Origin: Patescibacteria group bacterium
GTDB lineage: Bacteria; Patescibacteriota; Saccharimonadia; Saccharimonadales; Saccharimonadaceae
Direction: 5' to 3'
DNA length: 36,589 nt
NCBI GenBank assembly: GCA_030156575.1
Contig: JASGMG010000003.1
Coordinates: forward strand, 1-36,589
The notes beneath the pieces were generated by a model. It made no database searches. It had not been told where the DNA came from and saw only the letters and a program-made list of their open reading frames with translations. This document shows, piece by piece, positions 30,709 through 36,589 of this stretch. How positions within the stretch are numbered: the first letter of the stretch is position 1; each line of letters starts with the position of its first letter. Position numbers and translations under genes: made by a program.

Positions 30709-32370
30709 ATGATTGATTTGGAAATACCCCTAGGTAGGCGGACTTTGAAATATCGTTTATTTGAAATGCTTCCAGCTATCTTAAGTTATGGCTCATTTGT
30801 TCTAATGGTGATATTATCGTTAATTAGTCCAGCTTTAGCGGCAATTTATTTGCTATTAATAGTAGTTACGATTCTAGTAAAAGCTGTTGGTATTGCTATA
30901 CATACAATTCAGGGGCGTAATAGACTAGAAACTGCTCAAAAAATTGATTGGCACTCAAGATTGTCAGATCTAGAGAATCCAGAACGTTCATATAAAGCTA
31001 TAATTAATAACAAGCTAGTTTCATCTGATTCGTTTAATCATATCGAGAACTTACGCCTTATATCTGCTGATACAAATTTATTTCCTCGACCATCTCAAAT
31101 TTATAATGCAGTTATCATAGCAACATATAATGAATCATACGAAGTGTTAGAGCCGACTATAGAGTCTTTATTAAAGGGAACTTATGATAGTAAAAAAATT
31201 ATATTGGCTATTGCATATGAAGAGAGAGGTGGAAAAGCTATAAAGAGTACCGTTCATAGGTTGAAGGCAAAATTTAGTAATGATTTTTATGCGTTTCATT
31301 TAATAGAACACCCAAAGGATCTACCTAATGAAGTAGTTGGTAAGGGCGGTAATATAACATACGCTGGTTATTTTCTAAAAAGATGGTTAAAAGGTCAAAA
31401 GATCGCATCAAAGAATGTAATAGTAACTACATTAGATAGTGATAATAAGCCCCATGCTGTATATTTTGACTATCTCACTTATGAATACATAGTTAATGAA
31501 GATCGTAAGCATTTATCCTATCAGCCAGTGGCTTTATTTTTAAGTAATATTTGGGATGCTCCAGCGCCAATGAGAGTTATAGCAACTGGTAATTCATTTT
31601 GGAATATTATTAGTTCAATGAGACCACATACGCTTCGTAATTTTGCGGCGCATTCTCAACCAATGGATGCTCTTGAAGAAATGAATTTTTGGAGTACGCG
31701 TACGATTGTAGAAGACGGGCATCAGTATTGGCGTAGTTACTTTTATTTTGGAGGTAATTATTCGGTAATGCCATTATATGTGCCTATTTATCAGGATGCC
31801 GTATTATCAGATACCTATACAAAGACCTTAAAGGCTCAATTCATTCAACTTAGACGGTGGGCTTATGGTGCTTCTGATATTCCTTATGTTGCTACTAGGC
31901 TTTTTACAAATAAACGTAATGTGTCGTTACTTGGTGGTATCGCACGTCTTTTAAGACTGATTGATGGCCATGTTACCCTTGCTAGTGTGTCAATATTAAT
32001 TGCCGTTGGTGGTTGGATACCTCTTTTGATTAATAGTGAAGCGGCGCGAAGTATTCCGGCACATCAGTTACCAGAGGTAGTAAGTGCCCTTCAGCAGGTG
32101 GCATTGGTGGGCTTATTTATTACGGTTTTCTTGTCATTTAAGATGTTACCCCCTCGCCCTGAGCGTTATAAACGACGTCGAACTTTATCAATGATCTTAC
32201 AATGGGCTTTAATGCCGTTCACGGCGATACTTTACAGTGCTATATCAGCCCTAGACTCTCAAGGGCGTTTATTTATGGGCAAATATTTAGATAAGTTTGA
32301 TGTAACCGATAAAGCTACTCATCAGTCGGTCGCTCAAACTAAACTTTTAGCTAAAACAAAGAAAAATTAG
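30709..32370 (+). CDS. Processive family-2 glycosyltransferase (cellulose-synthase-like)
   Basis: TTLDSDNKPH, VEDGHQYWRSYF, QLRRWAYGASD (QxxRW-type) plus C-terminal TM helices; start 30709 or 30685. Confidence 0.8.
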   Translation: MIDLEIPLGRRTLKYRLFEMLPAILSYGSFVLMVILSLISPALAAIYLLLIVVTILVKAVGIAIHTIQGRNRLETAQKIDWHSRLSDLENPERSYKAIINNKLVSSDSFNHIENLRLISADTNLFPRPSQIYNAVIIATYNESYEVLEPTIESLLKGTYDSKKIILAIAYEERGGKAIKSTVHRLKAKFSNDFYAFHLIEHPKDLPNEVVGKGGNITYAGYFLKRWLKGQKIASKNVIVTTLDSDNKPHAVYFDYLTYEYIVNEDRKHLSYQPVALFLSNIWDAPAPMRVIATGNSFWNIISSMRPHTLRNFAAHSQPMDALEEMNFWSTRTIVEDGHQYWRSYFYFGGNYSVMPLYVPIYQDAVLSDTYTKTLKAQFIQLRRWAYGASDIPYVATRLFTNKRNVSLLGGIARLLRLIDGHVTLASVSILIAVGGWIPLLINSEAARSIPAHQLPEVVSALQQVALVGLFITVFLSFKMLPPRPERYKRRRTLSMILQWALMPFTAILYSAISALDSQGRLFMGKYLDKFDVTDKATHQSVAQTKLLAKTKKN

Positions 32371-32447
32371 TTGTGCCTTATATACCAAATAATAAATTAA
32401 TAACGTATTAACTATATGTTGAATGACAACAGTATAGTATTTAATAT

Positions 32448-32576
32448 TTAGCTAGAGATACGAGAGGATACCTCGTGCTTTAATTGCTTTAAGGTTTTGT
32501 CATACTCAAACCCTAGGTTAAAACGTTCTAATTGAGACTCTTTGGGTATATCCTTAACTTGTTTCTTATGATTCAT
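32448..32576 (-). CDS. Leaderless small ORF, 42 aa (MNHKKQVKDIPKESQLERFNLGFEYDKTLKQLKHEVSSRISS)
   Basis: Not in the supplied ORF track; TGCTAATAT -10 element 6 nt before ATG; amphipathic, charged composition. Confidence 0.5.
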   Translation of the reverse strand: MNHKKQVKDIPKESQLERFNLGFEYDKTLKQLKHEVSSRISS

Positions 32577-32703
32577 ATTCTTATATTAGCATAAACATAA
32601 TATTATGTCAATGAAACATATAACAGTGCGCTATATCGATTATGATATATTATAGATTTGATTAGTGTAATAGATTAGGTGGAAAACTATATGAAAGAGT
32701 GGA

Positions 32704-32734
32704 TATAAAAAATTCACCACTATAGGTGGTGAAT
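32704..32734 (-). terminator. Rho-independent terminator for the minus-strand accessory operon
   Basis: Minus: ATTCACCAC-CTATA-GTGGTGAAT followed by TTTTTAT. Confidence 0.85.
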
Positions 32735-32923
32735 GATTATTATCTATGGTGGACCTTGTACGTAATAATTTACACCTTTTGAAACTAGAGGCTAGTAGAT
32801 GGAGAATATTACTCGGACCAGATTACCAGATATACAAACTACAGACGAGAACTTAATAAAAGTATAATCCCATGAGGAAAGTACACCCAATACTATCACT
32901 AAATTTATAATAAATAGGTTATG

Positions 32924-33649
32924 TTACCAGCCTTGATAGCTTTTAACTTCTTGTATCTTTTGAGCGAATTGGTTGCTTAAGTCTTTTGCATTATTAAAAG
33001 GCGTGTTTAAGTCGGCTGTATAGCCTTCGTTGATGCTTTCCGCAGCGTACAAAGCAATATCGCATTGATTCTGGGCTTTTATTGCAAGTTGAGAGGCATC
33101 TTTTTTTAATTGGGTCTCGGTACTATCTGGTAAACCAGCAAGAATACCTATCCCAATGGCTTCGGTTGTGACATTTTGTTGCATTGACCTGGCTTTTTTA
33201 AGAGATGCCGCATCGCCTAACCCAGTTAGATAGTTTATGTTAGATATTTCAGCCGAAAGTTTCAATGCATCTCCGACCCACTGCCTACGTAGCTGTTTAT
33301 TCTCTTCGTCCATCTTCTGTTTATATTCTGAGTCCATTTGTGCCTGAGATGTTGTGCTAGTTGTTTGTGCTGAGGTACTTTCTGGGGTAGTGGATGATTC
33401 GTTGTTTGTCGATTCGATAGCTGATGATTTAGTGTTTGTTTCTGGCTCGGTGGTCTTGGACATGCTGTTTGTGGCTTCTTGAGCCGAGGAATTCGTTTTT
33501 TGATGATTATTCTGATTAGTTGCGAAACTTACCGACCCGATAACAACGCCCATTACTAAAACGCTAATCACGGAATACTTAACAATCCGATTGCGTGTAT
33601 CATACTTGTTAGCTGCTTCGAATTCTTCTTTCCATCCTAAATTATTCAT
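32924..33649 (-). CDS. Membrane-anchored protein with Ser/Thr-rich linker and helical extracytoplasmic domain
   Basis: TM helix VISVLVMGVVIGSVSFA, roughly 65-aa S/T/E/N-rich linker, helical C-terminal domain. Confidence 0.7.
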   Translation of the reverse strand: MNNLGWKEEFEAANKYDTRNRIVKYSVISVLVMGVVIGSVSFATNQNNHQKTNSSAQEATNSMSKTTEPETNTKSSAIESTNNESSTTPESTSAQTTSTTSQAQMDSEYKQKMDEENKQLRRQWVGDALKLSAEISNINYLTGLGDAASLKKARSMQQNVTTEAIGIGILAGLPDSTETQLKKDASQLAIKAQNQCDIALYAAESINEGYTADLNTPFNNAKDLSNQFAQKIQEVKSYQGW

Positions 33650-33679
33650 AATAATAACCCCTTGTTAATTAACAAATAG

Positions 33680-34213
33680 CTAATCATTCCAATATTCAGA
33701 CGTTGGTTTATTAGCGGCATCGCCGACACAGGGGACTGCGGCTGTCCCCATGATAAGTGCTATTCTATTTTTATCAATGCAATTGAATTCATCCTGACTA
33801 AGCCCACCTGGTAGAAGGTTTAATTTGCTAGATACAGTACTGCCATAGACGAGTAATGCAATTATTGTAAGTGTTGTAGCGATAAACCAAGAACTAAAGG
33901 TGATAATCTTTGTCCGTTTGTCATTCTTTGTTAATAAGATTGTCGTTATTGCGAATATTGCAATAATAATGGGAATGATAGCGATATTGAATATATTTTC
34001 TGGGTTAAAACTAATGTCATTGGCTTTTTGCTTTACGTATCCAGATTGGCAAAGACCTTGTGCGAAGAAACTAGTACAGTCCACTGTGGTTTCTGTTGTT
34101 TTGAAACTACTGACATAAAAAGTTAAACATATAAGAAAAAAAGTGATTATGCCAACAATGAAAACGATAGACTTATTTGTTTGATTTTGTGTTTGAGGCT
34201 TTTCTGATAGCAT
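33680..34213 (-). CDS. Polytopic membrane protein, first gene of accessory operon
   Basis: Three hydrophobic helices; AAAGGAG SD upstream; downstream of structured leader. Confidence 0.7.
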   Translation of the reverse strand: MLSEKPQTQNQTNKSIVFIVGIITFFLICLTFYVSSFKTTETTVDCTSFFAQGLCQSGYVKQKANDISFNPENIFNIAIIPIIIAIFAITTILLTKNDKRTKIITFSSWFIATTLTIIALLVYGSTVSSKLNLLPGGLSQDEFNCIDKNRIALIMGTAAVPCVGDAANKPTSEYWND

Positions 34214-34244
34214 GATTTCTCCTTTGGTTAAAGGATGTCATATA

Positions 34245-34378
34245 AAACAAACAGACACCCATACTAGGGTGTCTAAATCCAGTAGAAGAACTATGTCCAA
34301 CTACGTTCGCATGAGTGTCTGTCTTATAGACATAGTTCACGCACTTTTTAGGCACGGTTTCTTATACTGGATTTAGAC
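34245..34378 (-). ncRNA. Structured leader RNA / candidate riboswitch-attenuator
   Basis: P1 34271-34290/34359-34378 (19 of 20 pairs), P2 34289-34297/34329-34337 (9 bp), terminator-like hairpin 34253-34274, antiterminator pairing 34251-34258/34315-34322. Confidence 0.6.
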
Positions 34379-34384
34379 TCTTTT

Positions 34385-34390
34385 ATTATA
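34385..34390 (-). promoter_or_regulatory. -10 box of the leader RNA
   Basis: Minus-strand TATAAT, 6 nt before the first base of P1. Confidence 0.6.
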
Positions 34391-34792
34391 AACCATTTGA
34401 AGTAATACCCCTATAGCACCCGAATTCGTATCAAATTCGACCTATTGGGTGTTAATTAGTTAAGAGTCTCTCTTGTCCACAAAAAAATTATTTCCAAGTA
34501 AATCAGGTATCGTTTAGGTTACAGATTACACGCTTGGCATACACAAGAGTTAATCTTTTAATGGGGTAGGGTTCACTTAGTGGCTAATGATTGGTGTATG
34601 TATATAACTATATGCTATTACATAGTAGCGATTGGCTTGTGCTATCATTTTGACTGAGTATCTTTATTCGCATTCTGTGCTACAGCTAAGGTGTGAAATT
34701 AAGATATTTTGCATTCTAAATCAAAAGATGGGTTGTAGGTCGTTTTGGATTTCAAATTATAATTTGGGATATTTACTCTCTGGTAAAAATAT

Positions 34793-35221
34793 CTAGTCTG
34801 AAAGGCAATCTATCGGCATAGGAAACGATTCAATGAACTTACCCAGCATATCTGGGTCTTTTTTCAAATCAACACCAATCCAGTTATCAAGAGAGTTTTG
34901 TTCTATAAGTTCCTCTTTTTCTACATTGAATAGGTTATCGTCAAACCAAATGAAGGGTCTTGAAAAATTTATACTACTTGTTTTAGGAGATAGAATCCTA
35001 GTTGTTGGCTTTATTTTGTTCAGCAATTCCGCCACATCTGGCTCAAATAGATGGGCTATCTGCCTAACCGTGACATTAGCATCGCCGTTACAGCGAGTGG
35101 TTAGCCAATATGTCGTATCTGGATATTTATTTAGAACATACCTAAGAAATTCGTTTACGTAATTTGCAGGTTCGAGACTTTTAGTAAGCAGTACACCATC
35201 AACATCTAAATATATATCCAT
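34793..35221 (-). CDS. HAD-like protein
   Basis: MDIYLDVDGVLL (DxDGV motif), WLTTRC, PFIWFDDNL. Confidence 0.72.
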   Translation of the reverse strand: MDIYLDVDGVLLTKSLEPANYVNEFLRYVLNKYPDTTYWLTTRCNGDANVTVRQIAHLFEPDVAELLNKIKPTTRILSPKTSSINFSRPFIWFDDNLFNVEKEELIEQNSLDNWIGVDLKKDPDMLGKFIESFPMPIDCLSD

Positions 35222-35228
35222 ACCTGTA

Positions 35229-35270
35229 ATTATATAACGGATTAGTTCTGAGAGCTAAAACAGCTATAAT
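35229..35270. promoter_or_regulatory. Divergent leaderless promoter pair
   Basis: Minus TATAAT at 35229-35234, 7 nt from ATG 35221; plus TATAAT at 35265-35270, 6 nt from ATG 35277. Confidence 0.6.
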
Positions 35271-35276
35271 TGAAAC

Positions 35277-36011
35277 ATGTCGAAAGAATCAGAATGGCAA
35301 AAGCGTTATCGCAAACTATTTGAACATTACGTGGATAGCTCCACTGGTGAAATTTTCGATTCTGAGTTTAATAAGAAGATAATTGAACTACGCAAGATGG
35401 GGGATAAAATAACCGAAAGGGTTTCGTCTGAACTTTTTGGCAACCCACCTATACACTGGCTAATGTTGGAATATAAATTTCCAAAAGCTATGTATGATTT
35501 TATCGTTAAATACATAATAGATGATGTTATTGATTATTCATTATTACGCTCTGGTTTATATCTTGTTTGCCCCCTGGATGAGTCGGCTATTTCCGCCGAC
35601 TATCGTAGCGAGCAAGAAGGATGGTTCGATTATACAGGCGGATGGATACCCGACTTAGAAAAGGGAAGAGAATTTTATGATGAGCTGTTTGAGCTTAAAC
35701 TAGTCATCAGTAACGATGCAACCAACGAACAGATTGTCGATTTTATAAGGCGTAATGCAAAATATATTAAAGATAAGCAAAAAGTCTATCGCATAAATGG
35801 CGAATTAGAAGGGCGTGTTCGTGAACCACTAAACAGAAAAAGAGATTTACGTATCAAAGAGCTAGTCAATGACGGTATTACCCACAAAGAAGCTGCTACA
35901 ATCATCAATAAAGAGTTGCCTAACTCGTGTATTACTTATGTAGATGTAGCCAAAATTATCCAACGGTTAAAGTCTGACGGATATAAATTCACGCCATACA
36001 ATGACATCTAA
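35277..36011 (+). CDS. Hypothetical protein with C-terminal HTH-like segment
   Basis: 244 aa; KRDLRIKELVNDGITHKEAATIINKEL... resembles a recombinase/regulator HTH. Confidence 0.65.
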   Translation: MSKESEWQKRYRKLFEHYVDSSTGEIFDSEFNKKIIELRKMGDKITERVSSELFGNPPIHWLMLEYKFPKAMYDFIVKYIIDDVIDYSLLRSGLYLVCPLDESAISADYRSEQEGWFDYTGGWIPDLEKGREFYDELFELKLVISNDATNEQIVDFIRRNAKYIKDKQKVYRINGELEGRVREPLNRKRDLRIKELVNDGITHKEAATIINKELPNSCITYVDVAKIIQRLKSDGYKFTPYNDI

Positions 36012-36084
36012 AACTAGTTTTTAGTGACATGTAAAATAGGGTCATTTTCTACTAGACTTAGTTTCAGAAAGGAAAATAGAATAT

Positions 36085-36113
36085 TAGCACATAGATTGTG
36101 CGTTAATTTTTAT
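36085..36113 (+). terminator. Possible terminator
   Basis: GCACA-TAGAT-TGTGC followed by GTTAATTTTTA. Confidence 0.45.
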
Positions 36114-36130
36114 ACCCAAAAATAGGCAAA

Positions 36131-36355
36131 ATGAATTATCAAACTTCAACAAAATGCTCTCAGCAGCCTAGCCAGTGTGATGGTGTGTCTGATAATTTGT
36201 CGCAAGTTGATAAAGGGTTATTAAAAAAACGATGCTATAAGGCTACAAGTCCAAGCCAATCCGCTATAGAACAGGCACGCTTTTACTTGTCTTTGTATAA
36301 GGGCATTGTTGCACAATTCCCCAACAAAAAGAGTAGTGCTACAATTTTATTATGA
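36131..36355 (+). pseudogene. Hypothetical ORF whose 3' end appears replaced by the IS left end
   Basis: ORF crosses the putative IS terminus at about 36301; its last 18 codons are IS-derived. Confidence 0.45.
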
Positions 36356-36589
36356 ACAAAAACATAAACACTACTCATAAAAATAATAACATTAATACTA
36401 TTAAAATTACTACTAATGATAATATCACTAATAAAGCTAAATCTACCAATAGCCTAAAAAAGATTAATACTAAAAAGATTATCAATTGGAGTCAATACAA
36501 TAAATCATTAGTAAATCGTGGTAATCTCTCAATCTATGTATCAGAAGCTATTGTAAGTAAAGCCTTCTTAAAACCTAAAAAGAACCATA
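36301..36589 (+). mobile_element. IS5-family (IS903-like) insertion sequence, left end, truncated by window
   Basis: GGGCATTGTTGCACAATTCC terminus-like sequence about 50 nt upstream of the transposase start. Confidence 0.65.
36352..36589 (+). CDS. IS5-family transposase, N-terminal part, truncated by window edge
   Basis: INWSQYNKSLVNRGNLSIYVSEAI resembles the NWxxYNxxLxxRGxLTxWxxE motif of IS903/IS5 transposases; Asn/Thr/Lys-rich N-terminal extension; absent from the ORF track because it is open at the edge. Confidence 0.75.
   Translation, partial: MNKNINTTHKNNNINTIKITTNDNITNKAKSTNSLKKINTKKIINWSQYNKSLVNRGNLSIYVSEAIVSKAFLKPKKNH

Noticed and set aside
32583-32605. dif-like sequence TTAGCATAAACATAATATTATGTCAAT
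   Set aside because: CATAA...TTATG arms are spaced 8 rather than 6 bp and the core is a simple AT palindrome; part of it is explained by the sORF -10 element.
32874-32882. GAGGAAAGT resembling the RNase P RNA 5' signature, and GGTCCACCA resembling a tmRNA/tRNA 3' end on the opposite strand
   Set aside because: Neither is accompanied by the remaining conserved elements (P4 partner; T-loop and acceptor complement).
34173-34355. 60-aa minus ORF across the leader region
   Set aside because: Overlaps the start of 33680..34213 and the structured RNA; better explained as untranslated leader.
34253-34378. Nested inverted repeats as a retron msr/msd or a MITE
   Set aside because: No reverse transcriptase nearby, no target duplication visible; the promoter, SD and terminator arrangement fits a leader RNA better.

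Overview
AT-rich window that reads as a Candidate Phyla Radiation genome, probably Candidatus Saccharibacteria. This is inferred from the gene complement; no search was run. From left to right it contains:
(1) surface or secreted protein genes, including an FGE-sulfatase/C-type-lectin-like protein.
(2) A housekeeping block: ftsK, rpsF-ssb-rpsR, efp, tlyA and a convergent ychF.
(3) A translationally coupled pair of MFS-like transporters.
(4) A large type IV pilus locus: secreted tip/adhesin-like protein, pilM-N-O, small TM protein, pilB-T-C, major pilin, pilD, three minor pilin-like proteins and a PilX-like protein.
(5) A XerC/D-type recombinase, ndk, tRNA-Arg(CCU), a PH-domain protein, a SurA-like protein, tgt, tRNA-Asp(GUC), tRNA-Thr(CGU) and a processive GT2 glycosyltransferase.
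(6) An accessory right end (about 32.4-36.6 kb): a leaderless 42-aa ORF, a two-gene envelope operon, a HAD-like protein, an HTH-tailed hypothetical protein and an ORF truncated by the left end of an IS5/IS903-like element.
The strongest novelty candidate is a structured leader RNA on the minus strand at about 34245-34378. It has a nested long hairpin, an apical loop perfectly complementary to 8 nt of a downstream terminator-like hairpin, and a -10 box 6 nt before the first paired base. It looks like an undescribed riboswitch or attenuator. Other notable points are pervasive leaderless -10/ATG architecture, a PilB without its usual Cys motifs, and a TGT with an altered substrate pocket next to its tRNA-Asp substrate.
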